A stretch of 64,000 nucleotides of DNA from positions 5,706,562-5,770,561 of the forward strand of contig OY759217.1 of NCBI GenBank assembly GCA_963662175.1, read 5' to 3'. The stretch comes from Aradus depressus. Lineage: Eukaryota; Arthropoda; Insecta; Hemiptera; Aradidae. Positions 22,621 to 31,911 of the stretch are shown here, piece by piece. Below the pieces are notes generated by a model. The model was given only the letters and a program-made list of their open reading frames with translations, was not told the origin of the DNA and did no database searches. The position numbers and the translations under genes were made by a program. Each line of letters begins with the position of its first letter. Position 1 is the first letter of the stretch.

Positions 22621-23060
22621 TAACGTGACAGGGGCTTAGCGTAAAAATAGTGCTAGCTCATTAACGGATGGTCGGATCGTGATGAAAGTTCACATGTAGC
22701 ATTTTTAAAAGCCAATTGAAATATGGACTATCTGGCGTCACAAAATTCTTAAGAGGAGAGGGCGCTGTGAGGGGGGCTAAGCATAAAAATAGTTCTAACT
22801 CATCAACGGATAATCGGATTTTAATTAAATTTAACGTGTAGTATTATTAAAAGCCAAATTAAAAAATAGTTTGTGTGATGTATCCAAATTCTTAACAGGA
22901 GAGGGATTATTGGGGGGGGGGGGGGGGGGGGGGCTAAGCATAAAAATGCATAGTGCAAACTAAAAAATAGTTATAGCTCATTAACGGATTATGGAATTGT
23001 CATGAAATTTCACGTGTAGTTTTAATACCAAAATTAAAAATTAGGTCTCAAAATATTGAA
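22621..23060. repeat. Three diverged copies of a ~150-170-bp repeat with a poly-G tract
   Basis: The motif GGGGnnTAAGCnTAAAAATA followed by CTCATnAACGGATnnTCGGA and CACGTGTAGTnTT recurs at about 22,630, 22,775 and 22,930. The third copy is preceded by a run of about 22 G (22,913-22,934). Confidence 0.7.
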
Positions 23061-23521
23061 AGGGCACCTAAGCACGTATTAACTAGAAGGTTCTAGCATC
23101 TAGTTGACCAATTTTGCACGACAAATACTTTCTATGTGCACCAGCGCTGCTAATCACTTTAACTTGCTTGTCCACCGTTGCAAGGCACTTACTAGGATGG
23201 GGTCCGCTGTATGTTCCCGATTATTAGCTACGATGACCACCGCTGCTCGGCCCCAAATTTGTTTTAATACCAAAACCATTAATTTTTATTGTTCCCGTTT
23301 TTCGGGATTTTACTATATGCCAAATTGCATATATTTTGAATAATAGAAAATGGCAACGTCATGAATGTACTGTGGAAGAAATGCCTAGGAATCGACTGAG
23401 AGATATTATGGGAAAAATTTTAAATTCCCCGGGCATTGCCGTTTATTATCCAAGAAACGGTAAATTAAGCCATCTAACATCAAGCGTATCTAGTCCTTTC
23501 ATTCCAAAGTCCATAATGACA

Positions 23522-23665
23522 TTAAAATCCCTTATGTTATTGATCTGATCAAGTCCCGCTTCTCCAAATTCCACTCTAACCTTTCTTCCCATGTCAATCC
23601 AGTTGCTCGACTATTGTGATCCCATTCCCATCCAGATAATCCCCCCCGAAGACTGAGGCGGTGCT
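23522..23665 (+). pseudogene. Jockey-type retrotransposon C-terminal remnant
   Basis: Translation gives IPYVIDLIKSRFSKFHSNLS and HVNPVARLL, with a stop codon before the RRLRR end. This is the same RT terminus as in the 9,722 fragment. The following sequence (GGGAGTGTCGGTGATGACCA, CTTCTCCCCTCATG) resembles the 3' region there. Confidence 0.6.
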
Positions 23666-24259
23666 GGTCGAGAGACCTGCTACTGTAGCAAAAATATTTA
23701 GGGAGTGTCGGTGATGACCAGCTTCTCCCCTCATGTAATCCTCTCACCTTCAACTCTCCTCCTTCTTGGCCTGCCTCCACTGCTGGACAGTGATTGGCGG
23801 GGCTAGGAGGCAGTGGGGATCACTCGAGCCCCCGCGGCCTCCCCTACCCCCATTAAGTTGGAGGGATGGGGATGGCAGAGAACCGGGGTGTTTCGAGGGG
23901 TTTCGAGTTGAAGGGTTTTCATGTTCATTTTATTTTATCTTTATTATTATTTTATTTTTATGTTTATGTTTATTATTATTTAAATTTAATATTTTCTCTT
24001 TGTTTTGTACATATTATATTATTTATTTTATTTTATTTTTTTTATTATTATTTTTTTTTCTCTACTATTATTTTTTACATAATCATATTCTTTCGATGTA
24101 TATATTGTAATGTAATCAAAATAGGCGATTAGGCCTAATGTATTTATTAATATCTATAAAATATGTAAAATAAATAATAAGATCAAATAAGATATGGAGA
24201 AATGAACAATAATCTTTGGAGGCTGGAGACAGGTATCAAGGTATAGCAAAAGGGGACCC
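23666..24259. other. Flank left of the Polinton, no gene
   Basis: A GC-rich patch at 23,760-23,900 is followed by extremely T-rich sequence to about 24,180. No gene was seen. Confidence 0.45.
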
Positions 24260-24265
24260 TTTTAC
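24260..24265. repeat. Left copy of the 6-bp target-site duplication
   Basis: TTTTAC immediately precedes the AGTAGGG terminus. The same six bases follow the right terminus at 39,709-39,714. Confidence 0.93.
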
Positions 24266-24544
24266 AGTAGGGAAGAAAAGGGCATTCTGGCCCCACGATA
24301 ATCCGCAAGATGGCGGCGTCCCCCACCCCAGCCCGGCCTCGCCTCCGCCCGGCATGGCCTTGCCCCAGCATGGCCTTGCCCCCACTCCAGCCTTGCCCCC
24401 CACCCCAGCATGTCCTCGCCCCGGCCTCGTCCCCCGCCCCGCATGGCCCCAGGGCCGTGCCCCCTCCCCGTGCCCCCATTATTTCTTTTTGTTTTCGATG
24501 TCGAAAGAACTAGAAGTATCTTATAGCTTTTTATTTTCATAATA
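24266..24544 (+). repeat. Polinton left terminal inverted repeat (279 bp)
   Basis: It matches the reverse complement of 39,430-39,708 with about three substitutions and no indel. The middle (about 24,310-24,480) is very GC-rich and made of irregular CCCCAGCnTnGCCTnGCCCC units, unlike the AT-rich element interior. The inner end just touches the stop codon of the adjacent zinc-protein gene. Confidence 0.95.
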
Positions 24545-24860
24545 ATAGTACATAATTTTCTTTTAGAGCTCGGTCTGTGAGTATTTTGCCTAACTCGGCA
24601 TCGCATTTGCGGCACCAGTTTACAATATCTGGGTGGATTTCCGTTAAATTATTTGCGCATAGCGAACATTTTAAATTTTCATAAAATTGCAAAATTTCAT
24701 CCTCTTCTTTGCAGGTAATGTGGACACTTGTTGGCGACAGCATATGAAGGGGTACGTTGTCCGCGCACCGGCCGCAGATTTTCTGCCCATTGTGGGTAAA
24801 ATACCGGCAGGCGACACAACGGTATGCTGCACAATTGATGCATGGCTCGATAGCAGGCAT
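24537..24860 (-). CDS. Cys-rich zinc-binding protein of the Polinton (107 aa)
   Basis: It has five CxxC pairs: residues 7/10, 15/18 and 29/32 in the first third, then CSLC and CRKC near the C-terminus. A compact treble-clef or zinc-ribbon fold is likely. I start it at the ATG before PAIEPCINC. The TTTTTTCAG just upstream looks like a splice acceptor, so the 5' leader may be spliced, as in the two neighbouring genes. It is the leftmost gene, and its stop overlaps the inner end of the TIR by a few bases. The function is unknown. Small zinc proteins in such elements could act as regulators or in nucleic-acid binding, which is inference. Confidence 0.7.
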   Translation of the reverse strand: MPAIEPCINCAAYRCVACRYFTHNGQKICGRCADNVPLHMLSPTSVHITCKEEDEILQFYENLKCSLCANNLTEIHPDIVNWCRKCDAELGKILTDRALKENYVLLL

Positions 24861-24990
24861 TTTTCCTGAAAAAATGACATCTATTAAATAGTTATACATT
24901 AAAAGTATATCCTAAATATTATGAATCAGCCTTTTAAGAAAAAAGTAAAAAATAGCAACATTTCAGGACCAACCTGGTAATGAAAAATAA

Positions 24991-25667
24991 TTAGAGATCG
25001 GTCGAGCCGAATCCTTTATTACCTCGGCCAGTAAGAGAAAGCGACTGCAAAAAAATGTTTATTTTAAATAACTTTTTGGAGTTATAAGGGGTTTCAGCTT
25101 AGAGCCTTGAATAACATTCTAAGTACCTTAACACGCTCTAATTTGGGATATGCAATTTTCTCGCAAATCAATTGCGCTATTGCGTCTCCTTTTTTAATTA
25201 TGAAAGGGCTATCGTCATGGTTAAATAAAATTATTTTTATCTCTCCCCTGTAGTCTCTGTCTACAACTCCAGCTAAAAATAAAATAAAAAATAATATAAC
25301 TACTTATACATTTATGAAAACTTGTCAATAATAATATAAGAATGGCTACCTCCAACATCTATGAAGTTCTTCAACGCTAAACTAGATCGCGGCGCAATTC
25401 GCCCATAACAATCGTCAGGCACCTCGATCATCAAGTCTGTATTTATTATAGTTTTGCTTCGCGGCGGAATGATTGCATCATGCGAGCTATTAAAGCAATG
25501 CACAAAATGTGATTTTTAAAACTTTTTGAAGTACAAAACTATTTTATATGAAATTAGCATAGATCCAACTTAGTACCTTCTCAAATCAAAGCCCGCCGAA
25601 AATTCTGTCCCCTTCGTAGGGGCATAACCATTTTCAGAAATTAAAACATATTTTAGAATATTCATGT
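24991..25667 (-). CDS. dUTPase, four coding exons (141 aa)
   Basis: Exons by GT-AG borders are 25667-25579, 25486-25350, 25272-25127 and 25044-24991. The phases join exactly to 141 codons, the usual size of trimeric dUTPases. All five family motifs are present: AGFDLR (24-29), APRSSLA (61-67), GVVDRDYRG (77-85, catalytic Asp80), KKGDAIAQLI (102-111) and RGNKGFGST (131-139). The enzyme cleaves dUTP to dUMP and so keeps uracil out of newly made element DNA. It sits head to head with the small (+) gene at 26,150. A TATATATAAAG at 25,836-25,826 and a GTGAGT donor at 25,760 with TTATACAG near 25,687 suggest an intron in the 5' leader. Without splicing the gene looks broken. The exons show no lesion. 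Confidence 0.93.
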
Positions 25668-25825
25668 TAGTGCAGAGATGTAGTCTGTATAATGTAAAAA
25701 CTTTCATGTAGATATAAATAATTAGTATTGAAAAATTTATAATAAGTAAAATATACTCACTACTTCAGAAGAGGTGGTGCGAACCTTCTAGATGTGTTGT
25801 GAGGAAAGTCTTGCCAAGCTTTATA

Positions 25826-25836
25826 TATATAATACT
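25826..25836 (-). promoter_or_regulatory. TATA box, dUTPase gene
   Basis: TATATATAAAG on the minus strand lies about 170 bases upstream of the ATG. It is consistent with a short 5' exon followed by the leader intron (GTGAGT at 25,760). Confidence 0.5.
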
Positions 25837-25947
25837 CTACGCCACTTTCTACTAGAGAGAGTGACTGCATAAGATAAAAGATGGCCTCACTCCAAGCTGA
25901 TGCAACTTGACTGCAGTTTCTCTTTACACTTTCTAAACCAGGTGCAC

Positions 25948-25957
25948 TATATATAAA
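25948..25957 (+). promoter_or_regulatory. TATA box, small spliced (+) gene
   Basis: TATATATAAA precedes the leader exon ending at 26,052. With the dUTPase TATA it forms a divergent promoter region. Confidence 0.55.
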
Positions 25958-26149
25958 CATAGAAGGACCACTGCTAACTATCCACTCAACCTTGTGTCTC
26001 CTTACAACATACTTCTCATCTCTGTATTCATCTTCCTCTCGCTGCGGGCAAGGTATGTCTTATATATTTTGTAAAAATTTGCCTGATTAGAATAAATTTG
26101 ACAGAGTAATAGCACTCGCCACATCTTTTGTGTTTGAAATCTGTTACAG

Positions 26150-26526
26150 ATGGCTTCCTTGAAATATAAGTTGAATACTGTACCTGACATAGCCATCACA
26201 AAAAATCTGTCTGACTTAGTAATAAATTACTCTTACAGGATAGCCTCTTTCAAAAAAGTTCAAACAATTTATGGGCCCTCTGTAATAGCGACTCTCAAAG
26301 ATCCTGAGGGTGATTTCTTCACTGTGTATCTTCCTAAACGATATGGGAATGTCATTACTACTGAGGAGGTGGACAACTATGAAGGTAATTAAGTTATTAA
26401 AAGTATTCTTCGTTTTAAGTTGTAATTTGTTGTAAAAACTAATTGTATTCTTTAATAATTATAGGAGATTTACACTTGATTTACAAAGGGAAACAGGCGT
26501 CGGCCTACAAAATTTTATTCGAATAA
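26150..26526 (+). CDS. Small Polinton protein with TIYGPSVIAT...LPKRY signature, two coding exons (98 aa)
   Basis: Coding exons are 26150-26384 and 26465-26526, with GT-AG borders and matching phase. A leader intron spans 26053-26149: donor CAAG/GTATGT, acceptor TTACAG directly before the ATG. The signature is TIYGPSVIAT at residues 39-48 followed by VYLPKRY at 59-65, within a predicted all-beta pattern. A paralogue with the same signature lies at the other end of the element (38,960-39,317). I do not know a proven function. The alternating strands, the size and the position next to polB suggest an OB-fold single-strand-DNA-binding protein, which is inference only. Confidence 0.75.
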
Positions 26527-26556
26527 TTACAAGATTTTATTCTTGCCGCCTCTAGT

Positions 26557-26573
26557 TTATATATATATATATG
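26557..26573 (+). promoter_or_regulatory. TATA-like tract upstream of polB
   Basis: TTTATATATATATATAT lies about 180 bases before the polB ATG. It is a plausible core promoter, but the low complexity makes it weak evidence. Confidence 0.35.
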
Positions 26574-26754
26574 AGGCTTTCTTGTTTATATTCTTATTAC
26601 CTCCGACCAGTGAGCAGTCTGTATCCGCGAGGTTTTTAGTTGTGAAATTTTATATATTGGAAGCCGTGCTGTGTCGGCTTAAACATTTAAACGGTGGATA
26701 ACGTTCCGAGTCTTGCAATCTGGTAACTTTTAGTAAAAAAAATACTGATCCATC

Positions 26755-27942
26755 ATGTTCGCCTGTGATCAATGTAACGTTGTGCTTGACCGGAAATCTA
26801 CCCTGGATATCCATAAAGCGTTTACACATGGAGTTAAACCAACTTTTGTTTGCGAAAAATGCTTGTCTAGTTTTACTAAATCGTGTGATCTAAAGCGGCA
26901 TGGGATTAGTTGTGGAACGACCTATACGTGTAAGCACTGTGGCCATAAATTTTCAAACGGATATCACGGGCGCCGTCATGAGTCCATATGTAAGGATGGT
27001 CCAGGGGCTAAAAAATCAAAAAATGAACCCCCCAAGAAAATGTTATTAAGTACCCTGCCTGATGAATGCAACCTAACCCCATATGAAACATCGTTTGAAG
27101 GGCGTGTAAAATCATATTATATTCGTTCCGATAAATATGGCGACTTGGGAGAGTTTTTGAAAGATGTCCGGGAATGTGTAAAGAGTAAAATCATTGAAGA
27201 GCTAAACCATCACACAGCCCTCAAAGTAAATTTCATGGCTGAATGTCTTTTTGAAAATATTGCCGGGGATAGATCTGATAAAGCTTTTAAGACCAAAAAT
27301 AAGCCCGTTTACAAAGACACCGATCTTGATGATTATTTAGACGTGGCCTTCAAAAAAATAGTCACGGAAATGGAAGAGGCCCAGATGAACAAAAGCGGGT
27401 GGAGTCTTTATGCCGTAGATGGGATGCGCCTTCGCATTAACAAATATCGGCCTTTACGGGGGAGTAGTTACATACCTTTACCAGGAGAAATTCAAGCCCG
27501 AAAAGCGTGTATTAATGTACAAGACAATGACCAAGAGTGCTTTAAATACGCGATCTTATCGAAATTTGTGCGAAAAAACCCCCAAAGACCCGATAACTAT
27601 AAGGTTCTCGAGCATCCCTACGACTTCTCGGGCATCTCATTTTCCACCCCTCTTCATGAAAAAAAAAAGTTTGAAAAGTCCAACAATATATCCATAAATG
27701 TGTTTGCGTTGGATGGGCAAAATAATGTTTACCCAATTAAAGTCGCGCGTGAAGAAAAACCCGACTTTCGCGATCTTCTTTTGCTTGATGATGGCAAAAA
27801 GCAACACTATGTTTACATAAAAAATTTTGAAAAGCTTGTGCGCTCTCAAATTACTAAACACCATAGTAAAATTGTAATCTGCAAAAGATGCTTCACACAC
27901 TATGACAATCAACAAAACTACTACTATGACAAAATATATTGA
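26755..27942 (+). CDS. polB: Protein-primed DNA polymerase B, N-terminal part (395 aa, ends by frameshift)
   Basis: Three zinc fingers open the protein: residues 4-25 (C2H2), 33-53 (C2HC) and 59-79 (CxxC...HxxxC). Next comes the N-terminal region typical of Polinton polymerases, including KACINVQDNDQECFKYAI. It ends in the ICKRCFTHYDN zinc element, after which the frame runs into a stop. The rest of the polymerase continues in the next frame from 27,902. In related elements a segment with the exonuclease I aspartate/glutamate lies between these parts. Here it is missing. The gene would replicate the element DNA from a protein primer. Confidence 0.9.
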   Translation: MFACDQCNVVLDRKSTLDIHKAFTHGVKPTFVCEKCLSSFTKSCDLKRHGISCGTTYTCKHCGHKFSNGYHGRRHESICKDGPGAKKSKNEPPKKMLLSTLPDECNLTPYETSFEGRVKSYYIRSDKYGDLGEFLKDVRECVKSKIIEELNHHTALKVNFMAECLFENIAGDRSDKAFKTKNKPVYKDTDLDDYLDVAFKKIVTEMEEAQMNKSGWSLYAVDGMRLRINKYRPLRGSSYIPLPGEIQARKACINVQDNDQECFKYAILSKFVRKNPQRPDNYKVLEHPYDFSGISFSTPLHEKKKFEKSNNISINVFALDGQNNVYPIKVAREEKPDFRDLLLLDDGKKQHYVYIKNFEKLVRSQITKHHSKIVICKRCFTHYDNQQNYYYDKIY

Positions 27943-30118
27943 TGATGTAGCTTTGAAAATTTCCAAAATTTATAAAAATAACGTCCCAATCATAATGTCA
28001 AATGAAGAGGGGGAAAATTGGGGTGCCGCCGTTCAATGTTATCTTTGTGGGGGTAACTTTTCGGAAAATAATCCTAAAGTTAGGGACCATGATCATTTAA
28101 CGGGTAAATATAGGGGTGCGGCCTGTAACAGCTGTAATCTCAGGTGTAAGACCCCCTCTTATATTCCGGTTATATTACATAATTTATCTAACTATGACGC
28201 AAACATCATTGTCTTAGAATTAGGTAAAGATTCGGAACGTGTTGATGTTATTCCAAATTCCGAAGAAAAATATATAAGTTTCACAAAGCATGTCCATGGT
28301 TTGAAACTTAGGTTTATTGACTCTTACCGGTTTATGAGTAGAAGCCTGAACTATCTAGTTAGCATGCTTCCTGAAGCTGCGTTTAAGGAAACCTCTAAAT
28401 ACTTTACGGAGGGTGAGTTGCTGCTGGTTACCAAAAAGGGAGTATTCTGCTATGATTATGTTGATTCGTGGGATAAATTGGAGGAAAAAAGTTTGCCACC
28501 CCGGGATAAATTCTTTAATACCTTGACCGATACCCCGCTAAGCGAGGAGGATTACAAACACGGTCAGATTGTGTGGGAAACTTTCAAGTGCTCCACCCTC
28601 GGCGAGTACAGCGATACCTATTTGAAAACTGACGTATTACTTCTCGCTGATATTTTCCAGAATTTTCGAGATGTTATGATGAACTCTCACAAGGTGGATC
28701 CCGCCCACTACTTCACAGCTCCCGGAATGACGTGGGACGCCATGTTAAAATATACGGGAGTGAAGTTGGAACAATTACAGGACTATGATATGGTGCTTTT
28801 TTTCGAGAGGGGTATTCGCGGAGGTTTGTGCCAGGTTTCCCATAGGTATGCCTGTGCCAATAATAAGTATATGCCCGAGTATGATCCGAAAAAGGAATCC
28901 TCTTATATTGCGTACTTGGACGCAAATAATCTTTATGGTCATGCTATGAGTAGGCCTTTGCCATACGGGGGGTTTCAGTGGGTGAAGGATCCCGAGAAAA
29001 TTGATGTTCTAAAGTTGGATGATGAGGGCGATGAGGGGTGTGTCCTGGAAGTTTCCCTCTCGTATCCCTCAGAGCTGCACTCGTTGCATAATGATCTCCC
29101 ATTTTTACCTGAATCCATTATTCCGCCAGGCAGTAAAGTCCAAAAATTAGTTGCACATTTAAATCCTCGGGAGCGGTATGTTGTACATTACGTCAATTTA
29201 AAGCAGGCTATTAATCATGGTCTTCAAGTCACAAAAATTCATAGAGCTATACAATTTAAACAGTCCCGGTGGCTAGAATCGTATATCAACTGCAACACAG
29301 AATTACGTAAAAAGGCCAATAATGATTTTGAGAAGGACTTTTATAAACTTTTAAATAATGCTGTCTTTGGAAAAACAATGGAGAACATCCGTAAGCGTAT
29401 GAATATGGAATTAGTTACCAATCCGAAAAAACTCATGAAACTAATATCAAAAGCCAATTTCTTAGACCGCATCATTTACCACGAAAACCTGGTTGCTGTA
29501 ACTATGAGTAAAACCAAATTACTGTTCGATAAACCAATATTTGTTGGCATGACTATTTTAGATTTGTCCAAAGAGGTTATTTACGCATTTCATTATGACG
29601 TCATGTTAAAAAAATACGGAGCGGACATATTAAAACTTTGCTATACTGATACCGATAGCCTAGTGTATTTGATACACACCGCCGATTGGTATGAGGATAT
29701 GAAATCAATGGCCCAATACTTTGACACGTCCGACTTTCCGACCGGCCACCCGCTGCATTCTGATCTAAATAAAAAAGTCCTAGGTAAGTTTAAGGATGAG
29801 ACGAACGGGAAGATTACGAATAAATTCGTGGGGTTGAAGCCAAAAATGTACGCCATGGATATCAGTAAAAATATAAAAAAAGTTATAAAGGGGGTTAAGA
29901 AAGCTTCTGTTGCTAAAAATATAACATTCGAAGATTATGAAAATGTACTTTTTAATGGGGAAACCGTTTTCACCGATATGAGAATGATTCAATCAAAAAA
30001 GCACAAACTGTTTACTGTTAAAATGAGCAAGAAAGCGTTATCCTCCGAAGATGACAAACGTATTATTTTATCTGATGGCATACATACTTTAGCTCATGGA
30101 CATTACAAAGCAACCTAG
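27902..30118 (+). CDS. polB: Protein-primed DNA polymerase B, C-terminal part with palm domain (738 aa)
   Basis: An HNH/endonuclease VII-like zinc element comes first (CYLCGG at 46-51, RDHDHLTGKYRGAACNSC at 61-78). Then come exonuclease-like motifs (HNLSNYDAN, then YLKTDVLLLADIF at 240-252) and the polymerase motifs: A as YLDANNLYGH (D340), B as KLLNNAVFGKTMEN (482-495) and C as YTDTDS (581-586). The palm residues look intact. Exonuclease motif I is absent because of the deletion at the junction with the upstream ORF, so proofreading would be lost even if the frames were rejoined. The start shown is simply the first ATG of the frame. I regard the two ORFs as one damaged gene. Confidence 0.93.
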   Translation: MTINKTTTMTKYIDDVALKISKIYKNNVPIIMSNEEGENWGAAVQCYLCGGNFSENNPKVRDHDHLTGKYRGAACNSCNLRCKTPSYIPVILHNLSNYDANIIVLELGKDSERVDVIPNSEEKYISFTKHVHGLKLRFIDSYRFMSRSLNYLVSMLPEAAFKETSKYFTEGELLLVTKKGVFCYDYVDSWDKLEEKSLPPRDKFFNTLTDTPLSEEDYKHGQIVWETFKCSTLGEYSDTYLKTDVLLLADIFQNFRDVMMNSHKVDPAHYFTAPGMTWDAMLKYTGVKLEQLQDYDMVLFFERGIRGGLCQVSHRYACANNKYMPEYDPKKESSYIAYLDANNLYGHAMSRPLPYGGFQWVKDPEKIDVLKLDDEGDEGCVLEVSLSYPSELHSLHNDLPFLPESIIPPGSKVQKLVAHLNPRERYVVHYVNLKQAINHGLQVTKIHRAIQFKQSRWLESYINCNTELRKKANNDFEKDFYKLLNNAVFGKTMENIRKRMNMELVTNPKKLMKLISKANFLDRIIYHENLVAVTMSKTKLLFDKPIFVGMTILDLSKEVIYAFHYDVMLKKYGADILKLCYTDTDSLVYLIHTADWYEDMKSMAQYFDTSDFPTGHPLHSDLNKKVLGKFKDETNGKITNKFVGLKPKMYAMDISKNIKKVIKGVKKASVAKNITFEDYENVLFNGETVFTDMRMIQSKKHKLFTVKMSKKALSSEDDKRIILSDGIHTLAHGHYKAT

Positions 30119-30183
30119 TTGGACATGATTTGACTCGCCAGACCGGTTTTGGGTTGGTGGGGAGAACGAGGGTGGAGAGGGAG

Positions 30184-30798
30184 ATGACTACACCAGAGAT
30201 GAGGAGACAGCAGTTGTTCATTGGAGCTGCAATGGAGTTGAATCTAGCGACGGAGTTTCCCCTCAATAAGTCAAAGACCAAGGTTATTAAGGTTGGTCTT
30301 CTAAACCAGTCACCGGTAGTGGTATTTTGCCACAAAAAATTATCGATTTATTTGGACAACGCAGATTGGACAGCCCTCTCTACCAACACCACCGGTCCTC
30401 TTCAAAACTACATCAGGCGGAGGAAACGGCAGCTGACACATGAGATCCAACAAGATTCTCTTCGAATAAGAAATATACTTTTGAAATTTGGACTGGCTGG
30501 ACGAAACCGAATTGTGAGCATTTCAAATTCTTACCCCTGGCTCACCATATGCTGCAACAGCCCTTCTCCACACATGTCTGCTGTGTCACCCCTACTTCCT
30601 GAAATCCGACTCAGCAAGTGCGAAGTAGTATGCCTTCTAAAGATTATTGAAAAAATTGACTATTATTTGAAACTTTTATCAACAATAATCTCTAAATGTT
30701 TTGATTTTTTTCCATCACAGTTAATAAATGAAGACTCTATTGTAAATTTGAACACTGTTGATTGGAACGACATGTATGCCCTTTATATGAATAAATAG
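30184..30798 (+). CDS. Uncharacterised Polinton protein (204 aa)
   Basis: The first ATG in frame is at 30,184. I do not recognise the family with confidence. The N-terminal half (KTKVIKVGLLNQSPVVVFCH, then LSIYLDNADWTAL) has the strand-turn-strand and Trp-containing helix pattern of small single-strand-DNA-binding folds such as PC4, a weak resemblance. The C-terminal third follows a pyrimidine tract ending in CACAG at 30,720, which could be a splice acceptor, so the last coding exon may be spliced and the central part may be intronic. It lies just behind polB on the same strand and faces the minus-strand capsid cluster. Confidence 0.5.
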   Translation: MTTPEMRRQQLFIGAAMELNLATEFPLNKSKTKVIKVGLLNQSPVVVFCHKKLSIYLDNADWTALSTNTTGPLQNYIRRRKRQLTHEIQQDSLRIRNILLKFGLAGRNRIVSISNSYPWLTICCNSPSPHMSAVSPLLPEIRLSKCEVVCLLKIIEKIDYYLKLLSTIISKCFDFFPSQLINEDSIVNLNTVDWNDMYALYMNK

Positions 30799-30909
30799 CC
30801 ATGGTTCTTGATTTCGTTGTTTATTTATCCCCCTCCTTGTTTTGGAACACTTGTGGTAAAAAAGTAGTATCAATATACATGAAATATTTATTATATTCAG
30901 TATACACAA

Positions 30910-31173
30910 TTATAATTTCAAACAAAATATACAATCTTTTTTCATGGGTGTGGGACCATCGATCTGGTCAGAAGAAAATCTGAAGTGTTGAGTACATCGG
31001 CGACACATCTGGAACCTCTGGTCCTGTCGCCAATTTTCTGGCAAGTTTTCCCATAGATGTTCAATGGCATAGTCATACAGATGAAGCACCAGGGCTGGTG
31101 GTAACTCCTTTAGATCCTCTGGCTCCAAATTCCAGATATAAGTTTGAGAAAGTTTCTTTAAAGCTGCATCCAT
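30910..31173 (-). CDS. Small protein with CxxC pairs (87 aa)
   Basis: It starts with MDAALKKL, one base after the stop of the upstream exonuclease-like ORF. The C-terminal half has CRRC (residues 57-60) and CIFC (81-84), a likely zinc site. It is the last ORF of the minus-strand block and may be translated from the same mRNA as the preceding ORF or be its detached C-terminal part. The function is unknown. Confidence 0.5.
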   Translation of the reverse strand: MDAALKKLSQTYIWNLEPEDLKELPPALVLHLYDYAIEHLWENLPENWRQDQRFQMCRRCTQHFRFSSDQIDGPTPMKKDCIFCLKL

Positions 31174-31174
31174 T

Positions 31175-31846
31175 TTAACACTGGTTAAACCAATAACATG
31201 AAGGGCTGTGTCTCTTATGGTACATGTGCGGGCAGACCGTCTGACTTATATCACATTTCAGGTTACAGTAGACACATTTCGCATTATCATTTAAGTGTTT
31301 CACAAACCCATGAAAAGCCAGCACTTTATTAGTAGATTTACGAAAGGTTTTTTCACGAACCTTTTCATTGTACAAATCAGTTTGAGACGGATGTTTGCTT
31401 ATCCAATCCTCCAACTTGAAGGCTTGATTGAGTGAACAAGTGTAGGATGTCCCGCCATGGAAATTACAAGTAGTCTCGTGTGGGGGTAATTTTTTCAAAT
31501 TTGGACAACCATAGTCGTGTAAGTCATAAACTGGTTTTTGAGCAATATTTTCAAGGAACGCACACTTCTCCAGTCCTTCCGCCCAGATGAATTTGGATGA
31601 TGCAGTAGCTGCACGCAAGAGGTCTTCAAGACTTATATATTCCGTATCTCCATACCACCAAGGAATATTATGAATATGTTTCTTAACCCATTGATTTACA
31701 CGACTAGTTTTCAAAGATTCGTCAGCATTCTGAGGTGGGAGGAAAAACCAGTGAAGTGATGTATTGTGTGTGAGAACTGTCAGCTCCTTGACAATAAATA
31801 CACCGTCCCCCTGATAACCTTGGAAATCCACAATCGCTGAACTGTT
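31175..31846 (-). CDS. Exonuclease-like (DEDD-type) protein, in-frame ATG missing
   Basis: The frame opens with SSAIVDFQGY, then VFIVKELTVL and a HWFFLPP segment. A WWYGD-type segment, CPNL, C..H and a CSLNQA region follow. This order is that of insect and Polinton proteins related to DEDDh 3'-5' exonucleases, though the catalytic DxE is DFQ here, so activity is doubtful. The C-terminus has CVYCNLKC and CPHM, probably zinc-binding. No ATG precedes the conserved start in frame. The nearest ATG (31,853) is in another frame. A mutated start, a small frameshift or an unseen exon could explain this. A TATAAATA lies at 31,911-31,902. Confidence 0.6.
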   Translation of the reverse strand, partial: NSSAIVDFQGYQGDGVFIVKELTVLTHNTSLHWFFLPPQNADESLKTSRVNQWVKKHIHNIPWWYGDTEYISLEDLLRAATASSKFIWAEGLEKCAFLENIAQKPVYDLHDYGCPNLKKLPPHETTCNFHGGTSYTCSLNQAFKLEDWISKHPSQTDLYNEKVREKTFRKSTNKVLAFHGFVKHLNDNAKCVYCNLKCDISQTVCPHMYHKRHSPSCYWFNQC

Positions 31847-31901
31847 GATCCATGTTTTCGGCGGGTAGATAGAAAACTAATGGTGAGGCTCACTTCACAG
31901 T

Positions 31902-31911
31902 CTATTTATAG
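31902..31911 (-). promoter_or_regulatory. TATA box for the exonuclease-like gene
   Basis: CTATAAATAG on the minus strand lies about 50 bases upstream of the first ATG. It overlaps the stop codon of the major capsid gene. Confidence 0.55.

Noticed and set aside
24183..24615. Several overlapping ORFs rich in Gly, Ala, Pro and Arg at the left TIR, and the mirror ORFs at 39,432-39,786
   Set aside because: They arise from the GC-rich TIR on both strands and have no conserved content.
25760..25960. 66-aa ORF (-) upstream of the dUTPase
   Set aside because: It covers both divergent TATA boxes and the dUTPase leader, and has no motif.
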